A stretch of DNA of 64,000 bases from JAIBAC01 sp046331095 (GTDB lineage: Bacteria; Actinomycetota; Acidimicrobiia; UBA2766), in assembly GCA_046331095.1 (NCBI GenBank), contig JAXLRM010000003.1, forward strand, positions 1,364,001 to 1,428,000, read 5' to 3'. The notes under the pieces were generated by a model. That model saw only the letters and a program-made list of their open reading frames with translations. It made no database searches and had not been told where the DNA came from. The position numbers and the translations under genes are program-made. Position 1 is the first letter of the stretch. Every line of letters starts with the position of its first letter. Below are positions 19,869-29,418 of this stretch, in pieces.

Positions 19869-20330
19869 TCACCGCTGGACCACCTCGAGATCGGCGAGGG
19901 CGGCGACGTGCTCGGCCAGCATCCTGGTCTTGAAGGGGTCCGTGAGTGCCCCGACCGGCCAGCCCGAGCAGGCCCACAACGCGACCCTGTGGCCGTCCTT
20001 GCACACGAGGCGGGCGACGAACGCCCCGTGCCTCCAGACGTAGCCCGCCTCGATCAGCTCGACGTCGTCGATGGCGACCCGGACCGTGCGGAACGGGTTC
20101 ACGATCGTGAGGGCGTCGTCGTCGATGAAGATCCGCACCCGCAGACCGAGGGACGCCCCGGCAGCCGCGGCGAAGCCGAGCCCGACCGCGACCCACTCCC
20201 ACCGCGACTCCACCGTGCGGGGCAGGGCCCAAACGGCGAGGGCGACGCCCAGCGTCACCCAGATCGCCACGCGCAACGTGATCCCGTCACGCCGGACCTC
20301 TACGGGTTCGCCGCCGCCGTCCGCGCTCAC
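19869..20330 (-). CDS. PH-domain membrane protein
   Basis: 153 residues. Two membrane segments (LRVAIWVTLGVALAVWAL and WVAVGLGFAAAAGASLGL) are followed by a small bacterial PH-like beta domain (RVRIFIDDDALTIVNPFRTVRVAIDDVELIEAGY and so on). Actinobacterial proteins of this build are common, with unknown function. The GTG start 20330 overlaps the wecA stop (GTGA), so it is the last gene of the wecA operon. The five-copy hairpin array begins (reading along this strand) only a few bases after its stop and may end the transcript. Confidence 0.7.
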   Translation of the reverse strand: MSADGGGEPVEVRRDGITLRVAIWVTLGVALAVWALPRTVESRWEWVAVGLGFAAAAGASLGLRVRIFIDDDALTIVNPFRTVRVAIDDVELIEAGYVWRHGAFVARLVCKDGHRVALWACSGWPVGALTDPFKTRMLAEHVAALADLEVVQR

Positions 20331-21553
20331 CGCGGCCCGGCCGGGATCGCGATCTCCTCGGTCGCCGTGTCCTCGGCCGCGACCGTCACACGGCGTACGG
20401 GGGGGCGCCCGCGCACGTGCTTGCCGGGCGAGCTCAGCACAGGCACCTGCGGTCGTTTCGGGTTGCCGGGGTGGAACACCGCGAAGATGAGCAGCGCCAT
20501 CGCGGCGAGGGCGAGTGGCACGATCGCGTTCCCGCGTCCGGTGTAGGTGGGCACGAGGACCACGCACGACAGCAGGATCGTCCACGCGTAGATCATCAGG
20601 ACCGTGCGGCGCGGGCCGTGACCGAGCTCGAGCAGGCGGTGGTGCAGGTGCTCGCGGTCGGCGCTCGCGAACGAGCGTCCGGTCGCGAGGCGCCTGACGA
20701 AGCTGAGGACCATGTCGGCGACGGGGATCCCGAGGATGATGATCGGGATCACGAGGGGGGCGAAGAAGAAGAACGTCTGCCCGCTGAAAGCGTCGTCGAC
20801 CCGGCCACCGATGAGCATCGTCGCGGCCGCGAGGAGCAAGCCGAGCAACATGGCGCCGGCGTCACCCATGAACACCCGTGCCGGGTGGAAGTTCCATCGC
20901 AGGAACCCGAGGCCCATCCCTGCCACGGCGACGCACAGGACAGGCCCGAGCGAGTCGAGGCCGAGGAGGCCGATGTCCTGGAGCCGCACGGCGAAGAGGA
21001 ACATGGCGAGGCCTGCGATCGCCGCCACCCCTGCAGCGAGCCCGTCGAGGCCGTCGATGAGGTTCATCGCGTTGCACATCACGACGACCCAGGCGGCTGT
21101 CACGAGAGGCGCGATGTCGGACGAGACCACGATCAAGCCGGCGAACGGGATCCGGAAGTAGGTCATGGTCACGCCGAGCAGCGAAAGGATCCCTGCGGCG
21201 AGCACCATCCCCGCGACCTTGGCCGGCGGCGAGATGTCGCGCAGGTCGTCGACGAGCATCACGACGAAGAGCACGGTCGCCGCGAGCGCCACCCCGATCC
21301 ACTGCTTGCCTCCGAAGACCGGGCGCAGTGCGGGAATGAGCGCCGCGACCCCGAGCGCGGCCACGAACCCCGCGTACATGGCGGCCCCGCCCAGGTACGG
21401 CGTCGGGCGCACGTGCACGCTGCGCTCGTTGGGCTCGGCCAGCGCCCCCACGCGCTCGGCGTAGCGGATCGCGATCGGCGTCGTCAGCCAGGTGACCGCC
21501 AGCGCGGCCAGGAACACGACGACGTCGGCGAGGATGACGACCGTGAACGACAC
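20327..21553 (-). CDS. wecA: UDP-N-acetylhexosamine:polyprenyl-phosphate sugar-1-phosphate transferase, WecA/Rfe type
   Basis: 408 residues, about eleven membrane helices. Starts lipid-linked glycan synthesis by moving a sugar phosphate to undecaprenyl or decaprenyl phosphate. Signature acids are present: MLVDDLRD, NLIDGLDGLAAG and FMGDAGAMLLG, plus the His-rich loop REHLHHRLLELG used in UDP-sugar binding. GTG 21553 is the first start after the glyA stop. The C-terminal 60 residues beyond the last helix are a basic tail. Likely first enzyme for the surface polysaccharide or arabinogalactan linker. Confidence 0.85.
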   Translation of the reverse strand: MSFTVVILADVVVFLAALAVTWLTTPIAIRYAERVGALAEPNERSVHVRPTPYLGGAAMYAGFVAALGVAALIPALRPVFGGKQWIGVALAATVLFVVMLVDDLRDISPPAKVAGMVLAAGILSLLGVTMTYFRIPFAGLIVVSSDIAPLVTAAWVVVMCNAMNLIDGLDGLAAGVAAIAGLAMFLFAVRLQDIGLLGLDSLGPVLCVAVAGMGLGFLRWNFHPARVFMGDAGAMLLGLLLAAATMLIGGRVDDAFSGQTFFFFAPLVIPIIILGIPVADMVLSFVRRLATGRSFASADREHLHHRLLELGHGPRRTVLMIYAWTILLSCVVLVPTYTGRGNAIVPLALAAMALLIFAVFHPGNPKRPQVPVLSSPGKHVRGRPPVRRVTVAAEDTATEEIAIPAGPR

Positions 21554-21560
21554 GGGCCAC

Positions 21561-22829
21561 TCACACCTGTTGGGGCAGCGTGGTCTCCGGAGGGTAGGGC
21601 GGAAACTCGGCGCGCAGGGCGCGCACGTCGTCGCGCACCGCCGCGAGCTCGCCGGGGGACTCCGCTCCCCGCACCGCACGCGCCAGCAGGGTCGCGACCG
21701 TGGCCATCTGCTCGGGACCCATGCCCGTGGTCGTCTCGGCCGCGGTGCCCACCCTGATACCGCTCGTCACGAAGGGGGACTCGGGGTCGTCGGGGATCGC
21801 GTTCTTGTTGAGGGTGATGCCGGCGTCGTCGCACGCTTGTTGCACGACCTTGCCGGTGACCCCGAAGGGGCGCAGGTCGCCGAGGAGGAGGTGGTTGTCG
21901 CTGCCACCCGAGACCAGCCGGAACCCCTCCGAGGTCATCGCCTCGGCGAGCGCCCGCGAGTTCTCGACGACGGCGGCCGCGTACGCCTCGAACTCCGGTC
22001 GCATCGCCTCGCCGAAACAGACCGCCTTCGCGGCGATCGCGTGCTCCAGGGGGCCACCCTGGCTGCCGGGGAAGACGGCCTTGTCGATCGTCTTGGCGAG
22101 CTCCTCACGGCACAGGATCAGCGCGCCTCGGGGCCCCCGCAGGGTCTTGTGGGTCGTGGAGGTGACGACGTCGGCGTGAGGGACCGGGCTCGGGTGGGCA
22201 CCCCCGGCGATGAGTCCCATGATGTGAGCGGCGTCGACCATCAACAACGCGCCTGCCTCGTCGGCGATCTCACGGAATGTGGCGAAGTCGATCACTCGTG
22301 GGTACGCGGTGGCGCCGGCGATGATGAGTTTGGGTCTCTCGGAGAGCGCGACGTCCCGCACCTGGTCGTAGTCGAGCTGTTCGGTGTCCGAGTCGAGCCC
22401 GTAGGCGACGAAGTCGTAGAGGATCCCCGACGCGTTCACCGGCGAACCGTGTGTCAGGTGACCGCCTTGGTCGAGGCGCATCCCCATCACCTTGTCGCCG
22501 GGTTCGAGCAGACCGAGGAACACCGCCATGTTCGCCGACGCGCCCGAATGGGGCTGCACGTTGGCGTGCTCGGCCCCGAAGAGGCTCTTGGCCCGGTCGA
22601 TCGCGAGTTGCTCGACCTCGTCGACGACGTAGTTGCCGCCGTAGTAGCGGCGGCCCGGGTAGCCCTCCGAGTACTTGTTCGTTAGCACCGACCCGGTCGC
22701 GGCCATGACCGCAGGAGAGGTGTAGTTCTCCGAGGCGATGAGCTGCAGAGTGCTGCACTGGCGGTCGAGTTCGCGTTCGAGGATCGCCGCCACGTCGGGA
22801 TCGACTCGGGACAAGAGGCTGTCGGCCAT
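21561..22829 (-). CDS. glyA: Serine hydroxymethyltransferase
   Basis: 422 residues, usual length. Cytoplasmic PLP enzyme that interconverts serine and glycine with tetrahydrofolate. N-terminal QLIASENYTS and NKYSEGYPGRRYYGG, the PLP-lysine motif TSTTHKTLRGPRG and the C-terminal TSGIRVGTAA are all intact. ATG 22829 follows a GAGAGCA purine stretch. Gene order with the phosphatase and Sua5 upstream and wecA downstream is typical of high-GC Gram-positives. Confidence 0.97.
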   Translation of the reverse strand: MADSLLSRVDPDVAAILERELDRQCSTLQLIASENYTSPAVMAATGSVLTNKYSEGYPGRRYYGGNYVVDEVEQLAIDRAKSLFGAEHANVQPHSGASANMAVFLGLLEPGDKVMGMRLDQGGHLTHGSPVNASGILYDFVAYGLDSDTEQLDYDQVRDVALSERPKLIIAGATAYPRVIDFATFREIADEAGALLMVDAAHIMGLIAGGAHPSPVPHADVVTSTTHKTLRGPRGALILCREELAKTIDKAVFPGSQGGPLEHAIAAKAVCFGEAMRPEFEAYAAAVVENSRALAEAMTSEGFRLVSGGSDNHLLLGDLRPFGVTGKVVQQACDDAGITLNKNAIPDDPESPFVTSGIRVGTAAETTTGMGPEQMATVATLLARAVRGAESPGELAAVRDDVRALRAEFPPYPPETTLPQQV

Positions 22830-22837
22830 TGCTCTCC

Positions 22838-23455
22838 TCAGTGCTGGCGTGCTTCGTTCTGGTGTCCTGGGTTACTCGTATCGGATGCCGCTCGCAGTGG
22901 GGCACCCCACAGTGGAGTGACCATCCGTTCGACGAGGTCCTCGATCTCCTGGGCACAACGCGCGTAGACCTTCGCGGTGCCTCCGATCGGGTCGGCCACG
23001 TCGTAGCGACGCTCGGCCGGGGGTATGCGAGGCCGCGCTGCGTGCAGCATCGGAACAGCACCGACACCTTGTTGCCACGGCGCGCCGTCGTGTGCCTCGA
23101 GTATCGCGACGATCTCCTTCAACGTGAAGACCCTCGGAGTGCAGTCCGCGTCGAGCGCGGCGAGATAACGCGAGTGCGCCGCTTCCATCGTCAGGACCAG
23201 GTCAGATCGTGCGAGGCTCTCGACGTCGGCTTGGCGCGACGCATGCCGACCCGGGTCGACGCCACGGACCTTGAGCTCGCGCCACGACCCGTTGCTCATC
23301 GCGGCACCGCCGCCGAACGCGGACGTGCCCGTGGAGAAGACGTCGAAGTGATCACCGCGGCGCATTCCGCGCCGGTCCAGCGACCGCGCGAGCAGATGCT
23401 CGACGAGAGGCGAACGACACACGTTCCCCGTGCAAACGGTCTGGACGACGAACAC
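22838..23455 (-). CDS. Low-molecular-weight protein-tyrosine phosphatase family protein (arginine phosphatase-like)
   Basis: 205 residues. The catalytic P-loop C-x5-R is CTGNVCRS, at the very N-terminus as in LMW-PTP and YwlE. The general acid Asp lies in VADPIGG. The start GTG 23455 is inferred since nothing conserved lies before it. The family acts on phosphotyrosine or phosphoarginine, and sometimes on polysaccharide co-polymerases. The position between sua5 and glyA is common in actinobacteria. The gene is somewhat longer than the usual 150-160 residues. Confidence 0.85.
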   Translation of the reverse strand: MFVVQTVCTGNVCRSPLVEHLLARSLDRRGMRRGDHFDVFSTGTSAFGGGAAMSNGSWRELKVRGVDPGRHASRQADVESLARSDLVLTMEAAHSRYLAALDADCTPRVFTLKEIVAILEAHDGAPWQQGVGAVPMLHAARPRIPPAERRYDVADPIGGTAKVYARCAQEIEDLVERMVTPLWGAPLRAASDTSNPGHQNEARQH

Positions 23456-23509
23456 GGCGCCATCGTACGCGTGTGCCCGCGTCGGTCCCCGAAACGGGTC
23501 CGTTCCAGT

Positions 23510-23558
23510 GACGTGGGGACGCGAGACGGGTTCACGACCCCGTTTGGGTCCCCACGTC
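23510..23558. repeat. Single dispersed copy of the 49-base palindrome
   Basis: Outer arms GACGTGGGGAC and GTCCCCACGTC (perfect 11 bp) and inner ACGGG...CCCGT, with the same 49-base span as the five units at 19.6 kb. The loop sequence differs. The last codons and the stop codon of the Sua5 gene lie inside it, so the hairpin forms at the 3' end of that mRNA. Confidence 0.9.
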
Positions 23559-24185
23559 CGATGCGGAGGGCGGGGTCGGAGAACCACCGAGGTCGACAGC
23601 GCCTCGGCGCAGGACCTCGACGACTTCGCCGCGACTGCCGCAGAGCACGACCGTCGACGCCAGGCCCGACCCCGGTGACGCGCGCCGCACGACCACGGCG
23701 AGGTCGTCGCCGAAGAGCGCGGCGATCGCGTCGGGCGTGGGCGGTTCGTCGCGACCGTGGAGGTTCGCACTCGAAGTCGCGAGGGGACCGGCGGCGGCCG
23801 CCACCGCACGGGTCACGTCGTCGTCGCTCACACGCAAGCCGACCGTCGTGGCGTCGTCACCGAGGTCGGCGCCGAAACCGCGCCGGCGCGGAACTGCAAG
23901 CGTGAGCGGTCCGGGCCAGTGCCGCCGCGCGAGGCGCAGCGCATCTCCCTCCAGCACGCCGACCGTCGCTGCCTGCTCGAGATCCGCGCACAGGACCGGC
24001 AGGGGCAGGGCGCGGTCGCGCCGCTTCAGGGCGAAGAGCCGCCTCGACGCCCCTTCGACCGTTGTCGACGTGGCCAGCGCGTAGAGCGTGTCGGTTGGTA
24101 GCGCCGCGACCCGGCCGGAAACGACCGCCTCGATCGCGGCAGCGAGCCCGGCGGCATCCGCCTCGACGATGCGAGGAGTGCTCAC
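23532..24185 (-). CDS. L-threonylcarbamoyladenylate synthase (Sua5/YciO/YrdC family)
   Basis: 217 residues. Makes threonylcarbamoyl-AMP for the t6A modification of ANN-decoding tRNAs. Family motifs: GRVAALPTDTLYALA, LKRRDRALPLPVL, WPGPLTLAVPRR and the SSANLHGRDEPPT loop. GTG 24185 overlaps the prmC stop (GTGA). The last eight residues (VGTQTGS and stop) are encoded by a dispersed palindromic repeat, so the C-terminus seems to have been replaced or extended by repeat insertion. Confidence 0.88.
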   Translation of the reverse strand: MSTPRIVEADAAGLAAAIEAVVSGRVAALPTDTLYALATSTTVEGASRRLFALKRRDRALPLPVLCADLEQAATVGVLEGDALRLARRHWPGPLTLAVPRRRGFGADLGDDATTVGLRVSDDDVTRAVAAAAGPLATSSANLHGRDEPPTPDAIAALFGDDLAVVVRRASPGSGLASTVVLCGSRGEVVEVLRRGAVDLGGSPTPPSASDVGTQTGS

Positions 24186-25020
24186 GGCCGCGGCTCCCTG
24201 CACACGAGCACGCGGTCGCGCCCGGCGAGGTCGGCCCCGACTTCCACCTTGCGCCAGTGTGCGCGTGCCAGCGCCGCGGCGGCAGCACCCTGGCCGGCGC
24301 CGATCTCGCACACGAAGGTCCCACCAGGGCGCAACCGCGCCGGCGTCTCGCGCACGAGCAGTGCGATGTCGGCGAGAGCGTCCCCGCCCGCGGGGACGAG
24401 CGCGACCTCGGGGTCGTGGTCGCGCACCTCGGGTTCGAGCCCTGCCAGCTCGGTCGTGTCCACGTAAGGCGGGTTCGACACGATCAGGTCGAAGTCGCCG
24501 TCGAGTCCCAGGAACCACTGCTCGTGCAGGACGACCCGCGGCGCGAGCATGCCGATGTTGCGTGCGGCCCACACGATCGCAGCCATCGAGCGCTCCGTCG
24601 CGTGGACCTCTGCCCCTTCGAGCTCGCGTGCCATCGCGATCGCGATGACGCCGCTACCGGTCCCTGCGTCGAGGAGCCGCCCGCCCGGGGTCGCGCACTC
24701 GAGCGCGACCGCGACCGTCGTCTCTGTCTCGGGCCGCGGGACGAACACGCCCGCGCCGACCGCGACTTGGAAGTCGCGGAACGCCGCGGTGCCCTCGATG
24801 TGCTGGAGCGGGACACGCTCGGCTCGGCGTCCCACGAGGATCGCGAAGCGCTCCGCGAACCGGGGCCACGGTGGCTCGTCGCGCCAGTACCGCACCAAGG
24901 CGGCCCTGTCGGAGCCGGTCACCACGAGTGCGAGCCTCTCGGCATCGACGCCGGGGGCCGCGATACCGGCCGCGGCGAGAGTCTCCGTCGCGGTGGCGAC
25001 GAGGTCGCCGACCGAGCGCG

Positions 25021-25036
<16 letters not shown>
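24182..25036 (-). CDS. prmC: Release factor glutamine methyltransferase
   Basis: 284 residues. Methylates the Gln of the GGQ motif in RF1 and RF2. An N-terminal helical domain binds the release factor; the SAM domain has LDAGTGSGVIAIAMA and the catalytic NPPYVD. It overlaps prfA by 16 bases, so enzyme and substrate are co-expressed. It is coupled downstream to sua5. Confidence 0.93.
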
Positions 25037-26100
<1,064 letters not shown>

Positions 26101-26112
26101 CGCGTCGCCCGG

Positions 26113-26520
26113 TCACTCGGGCTCGGACGCCTCCGCACCGGAGGCAGCGGTGACGTCGGCTGCCTCGGCGGCAGGCGCGTCCGGCTCCGGTTCGGGCTCC
26201 GACGCGACGGCAACGACCTCGGCCTCGCGTCGCGCCTTGCGCTCGGCGGCTTCGGCCGCCTCGGCCTCGGCGCGTGCCTTGCGCTCGGCCTGCTTCTTGG
26301 CCTTGCGCTCCAGCGGAGAGTCGACCGTCGAGTAGCGCTTGTTGAACCGCTCGACGCGCCCGCCGGTGTCGACGAGCTTCTGCTTGCCCGTGAAGAACGG
26401 GTGGCACTCCGAGCAGAGCTCGACGCGCATCTCGGCAACGGTCGCCCGCGTCGTGAACGTGTTGCCGCAACTGCAGGTCACGGTGCAGTCCACGTAGTCG
26501 GGGTGGATGTCGGTCTTCAT
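26113..26520 (-). CDS. rpmE: Ribosomal protein L31 with acidic C-terminal extension
   Basis: 135 residues; the conserved L31 part is only residues 1-75. MKTDIHPDY, the zinc-type cysteines (CTVTC-S-C and LCSECHPF) and FFTGKQKLVDTGGRVERFNKRY identify a C+ (zinc-binding) L31. The rest is a charged Ala/Glu/Arg/Lys helix followed by an acidic Pro/Glu tail, not present in most L31 proteins. ATG 26520 is preceded by AGGACGAG. Lies between rho and prfA, a standard order. Confidence 0.93.
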   Translation of the reverse strand: MKTDIHPDYVDCTVTCSCGNTFTTRATVAEMRVELCSECHPFFTGKQKLVDTGGRVERFNKRYSTVDSPLERKAKKQAERKARAEAEAAEAAERKARREAEVVAVASEPEPEPDAPAAEAADVTAASGAEASEPE

Positions 26521-26554
26521 CTCGTCCTCTGAGTCCTCGTGTCCCCTGCCGGCC

Positions 26555-28297
26555 TCACACGCCGGCCGGCGTCTTGGCGATCTCGGCCAGGAACTCCTCG
26601 TTCGACTTCGTCGACTTGATCTTGTCAACCAGCAGTTCGAGTCCGGCACCGCCTTCGAGGGCGGCCATCACCCGGCGCAGGCGCCAGACCATCTGAAGCT
26701 CCTGGCGCTCGAAGAGCAACTGCTCCTGACGCGTCGACGAGGCGTCGATGTCGATCGCAGGATAGATGCGCTTCTCCGCCAATTTCCGGTCGAGGCGCAG
26801 CTCCATGTTGCCCGTGCCCTTGAACTCCTCGAAGATGACCTCGTCCATCTTCGAACCGGTCTCGACGAGCGCGGTCGCGAGGATCGTGAGCGAGCCACCC
26901 TCCTCGATGTTGCGGGCGGCACCGAAGAACTTCTTGGGTGGGTACAGGGCGCCCGAGTCGACGCCACCGGAGAGGATGCGCCCCGATGCGGGCGCGGCGA
27001 GGTTGTAGGCGCGCGCCAGCCTTGTGATTCCGTCGAGGACGATGACGACGTCCTGGCCGTACTCGACGAGGCGCTTGGCGCGCTCGATCGTCAGCTCCGC
27101 CACCTGGGTGTGCTCGTCGGCGGGACGGTCGAAGGTCGACGCCACCACCTCGCCCTGGATCGAGCGCTTCATGTCGGTGACTTCCTCGGGGCGCTCGTCG
27201 ACGAGCAGCACCATCAGGTGCACCTCGGGGTTGTTCTCCTCGATCGAGTGCGCCATGAGCTTGAGGATCGTGGTCTTGCCCGCCTTCGGTGGCGACACGA
27301 TCAGGCCGCGCTGGCCCTTGCCGATCGGCGAGATCAGGTCGATGATGCGCTGAGCGGTGTTGTTGGGTGCGCCCACGGTCTCGAGGCGCAGCTTCTGGTC
27401 CGGGAACAGCGGCGTGAGGTCCTCGAAGCGGGGTCGGTCCGAAGCGTGCTCGGGCGGGCGCCCGTTCACGTCGATCACGTGCAGGATCGCGGGGAACTTC
27501 TCGTCGGACTTGGGAGGGCGGATCGTGCCGGTCACCTGGTCGCCGCGGCGCAGCCCGAGGCGGCGGATCTGGCTCAGCGAGACGTAGACGTCCTGCTTGC
27601 CCGGCAGGTAGCCACTCGTGCGGATGAAGCCGTAGCCGTCGGGGAGCACGTCGAGGATGCCGCGTCGCTCGACGACCTCGTCGGTGTCGTCGTCGCGGTA
27701 CTCGACGTCGGGGTGGCGTCCGCCGTGGGCGCCGCCACCGCCTTGGCCGCCGCCACCCTGGCCACCCTGGCCACCCTTGCGCTTGCGCTTGCGGTTGCGG
27801 TTGCGGTTGCGGTTGCGGTTGCCCTCACCCTGGCCACCGCCTTGGCCGCCGCCACCCACCACGCGGCGGACCGTGCGCTCGGTGGAGCCGTGGTCGTCGG
27901 CGGAGTGGGGGCTGTCGGAGGCGTGGGACCGGCCCTGCTCCGTAGCCGGGGGCTGCGGCGAGGCGGGAGCCGGAACGGAGGTCGCTGTCGCCGCGGGGGC
28001 GGACGGGGCGGGAGCCGGTCGATCCGGACGCGGCGACGTCGACGTGGCCGGTGCCCCACGCTCGGGACGGGCGCCGCTGCCGCTGCCGCTGCCGCTGCCG
28101 TTGCCGGAGTGGCTGCCGTTGTCGCGCCCGGGGTTCTCGCGTTGGGCCTTGTCGGGACCGGTGTTCTCGAGGATGCGGTCGATGATCTGCTCTTTTCGCA
28201 AAGACGACGTGCCCTTGATGCCGAGCGACTTGGCGATGTCGCCGAGGTCGGCCTTGGACTTGGTTGCAAGTCCGCTGCGGTCGAGCGTGGGTTCCAT
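26555..28297 (-). CDS. rho: Transcription termination factor Rho with large low-complexity insert
   Basis: 580 residues against about 420 in E. coli. The N-terminal SAP-like helical part (KSKADLGDIAKSLGIKGTSSLRKEQIIDRIL) is followed by about 150 residues rich in Pro, Ala, Ser, Gly, then Asn-Arg and Lys-Arg alternations (about 160-185) and Gly/Gln. The RNA-binding cold-shock domain (GILDVLPDGYGFIRT) and the ATPase core (Walker A PPKAGKTT; LVDERPEEVTDM) follow. Actinobacterial Rho often has such an insert, which adds RNA affinity. ATG 28297 has GGAGAG seven bases upstream. Confidence 0.95.
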   Translation of the reverse strand: MEPTLDRSGLATKSKADLGDIAKSLGIKGTSSLRKEQIIDRILENTGPDKAQRENPGRDNGSHSGNGSGSGSGSGARPERGAPATSTSPRPDRPAPAPSAPAATATSVPAPASPQPPATEQGRSHASDSPHSADDHGSTERTVRRVVGGGGQGGGQGEGNRNRNRNRNRKRKRKGGQGGQGGGGQGGGGAHGGRHPDVEYRDDDTDEVVERRGILDVLPDGYGFIRTSGYLPGKQDVYVSLSQIRRLGLRRGDQVTGTIRPPKSDEKFPAILHVIDVNGRPPEHASDRPRFEDLTPLFPDQKLRLETVGAPNNTAQRIIDLISPIGKGQRGLIVSPPKAGKTTILKLMAHSIEENNPEVHLMVLLVDERPEEVTDMKRSIQGEVVASTFDRPADEHTQVAELTIERAKRLVEYGQDVVIVLDGITRLARAYNLAAPASGRILSGGVDSGALYPPKKFFGAARNIEEGGSLTILATALVETGSKMDEVIFEEFKGTGNMELRLDRKLAEKRIYPAIDIDASSTRQEQLLFERQELQMVWRLRRVMAALEGGAGLELLVDKIKSTKSNEEFLAEIAKTPAGV

Positions 28298-28360
28298 GAA
28301 GGGGCTCTCCAACCGAAGGGCTGTTCAGGGGCTGGTGGGGGTATTCCGTGTCGGCAGAAC

Positions 28361-29188
28361 TCAGGAGAGGGGCGGGACCCCGAAGCCGCCGTCGTACCGA
28401 GGCGACTCCACGTCGGCCACGCGGGTAGGACCGTAGGGGTCGACGTACTGGGGCGGCGGGTTGTCCTCGTATCCGTACCCCAACGGCTGCGCCGTCTCGG
28501 GGTTCGGGATCGCCGCCGTGGGCCTGTAGCCCAAGGGTTCGAACGGCTGAGGCACCTGCGCCCTGTCTTCGGAGAAGCGTTCGGCGCTGAGATCGGTGAG
28601 CGGGTTGCTCACCATCTGCCGGAACACATCATAGGGGATGGCGGACACGTCCGCGCCAGCACGTGCGGCGGCGACGAGGTGATTGGGACTGCCGAGATCC
28701 ATGGCGACGAGCTCGGTCGGGTACCCCTGGACGGCGTAGATCTGGGCGATCTCCTCGAGCAGGGCAATTCCGTCGGCGCCGAGGTCGTCGACGCGGCCGA
28801 TCGAGGGCGAGCAGTAGGCAGCGCCGGCGTTGGCGGCGAGCACGGCCTGCGCCGCGCTGAACACGTGGATCATGCCGATGCGGACGCCGGCCTCGGAAAG
28901 GATGCGGCACGCTGCCAGGGTGTCGGCCCCGACCGCGAACTGCACGACGACGTTCTCGGAGATCGCCGCGAGCTCCTTGCCGTAGTGGACGAACTCGTCG
29001 CGCCCACGCGCCCCGATCGTCGCGGTCACGGGTCCCGCCACGAGCTGGCCGATCTCCTGCACCCGTGTAGCTATGTCGACACCTTCCGCGGCGCACGAGG
29101 TCGGGTTGGTGGTCACCCCCGAGAGCACCCCCCACGACGCGATGTCACGCACCTCACCCAGGTTGGCGGAGTCGAGGAAGAGCCTCAC
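28361..29188 (-). CDS. Transaldolase-family protein lacking the Schiff-base lysine
   Basis: 275 residues. The barrel matches small transaldolases/fructose-6-phosphate aldolases (TalC/Fsa): LFLDSANLGEV, GVTTNPTSC, HVFSAAQAVLAANAGAAYCSPSIGRVDD, IPYDVFRQMVSNPLTD. In the family the catalytic lysine sits in VVVKIPMT; here this reads VVVQFAVG, so Lys is replaced by Gln and the following Pro-Met-Thr is also lost. Aldolase chemistry through a Schiff base is therefore not expected. The last 55 residues are a Pro/Tyr/Gly-rich tail. GTG 29188 follows GGAG. Real role unknown. Confidence 0.75.
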   Translation of the reverse strand: MRLFLDSANLGEVRDIASWGVLSGVTTNPTSCAAEGVDIATRVQEIGQLVAGPVTATIGARGRDEFVHYGKELAAISENVVVQFAVGADTLAACRILSEAGVRIGMIHVFSAAQAVLAANAGAAYCSPSIGRVDDLGADGIALLEEIAQIYAVQGYPTELVAMDLGSPNHLVAAARAGADVSAIPYDVFRQMVSNPLTDLSAERFSEDRAQVPQPFEPLGYRPTAAIPNPETAQPLGYGYEDNPPPQYVDPYGPTRVADVESPRYDGGFGVPPLS

Positions 29189-29418
29189 GGGGTCTCCGGT
29201 GGTGGAACGGACGAAACGGGTAGGCGACGAGGGCGGGCACGACGCGGCTCGATGCCGGCAGCGGCGCACCGAACGCGCGGGGTTCCAGGGATGTTACCCT
29301 TCCCGGCTTCGGCGGCCCGCACCCTCGTCTCCGACCGTCAAGAGCGCGCCGATTTCTGCCGAAGTCCGAGAGCAGACACCACGCCCGGGCCCAGCACCGG
29401 ATTCGTGACAGAGCAAGT

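Noticed and set aside
20331..20585. Upstream part of the longer open frame of the PH-domain gene
   Set aside because: Lies within wecA, Arg/Pro-biased; the GTGA overlap gives the natural start.
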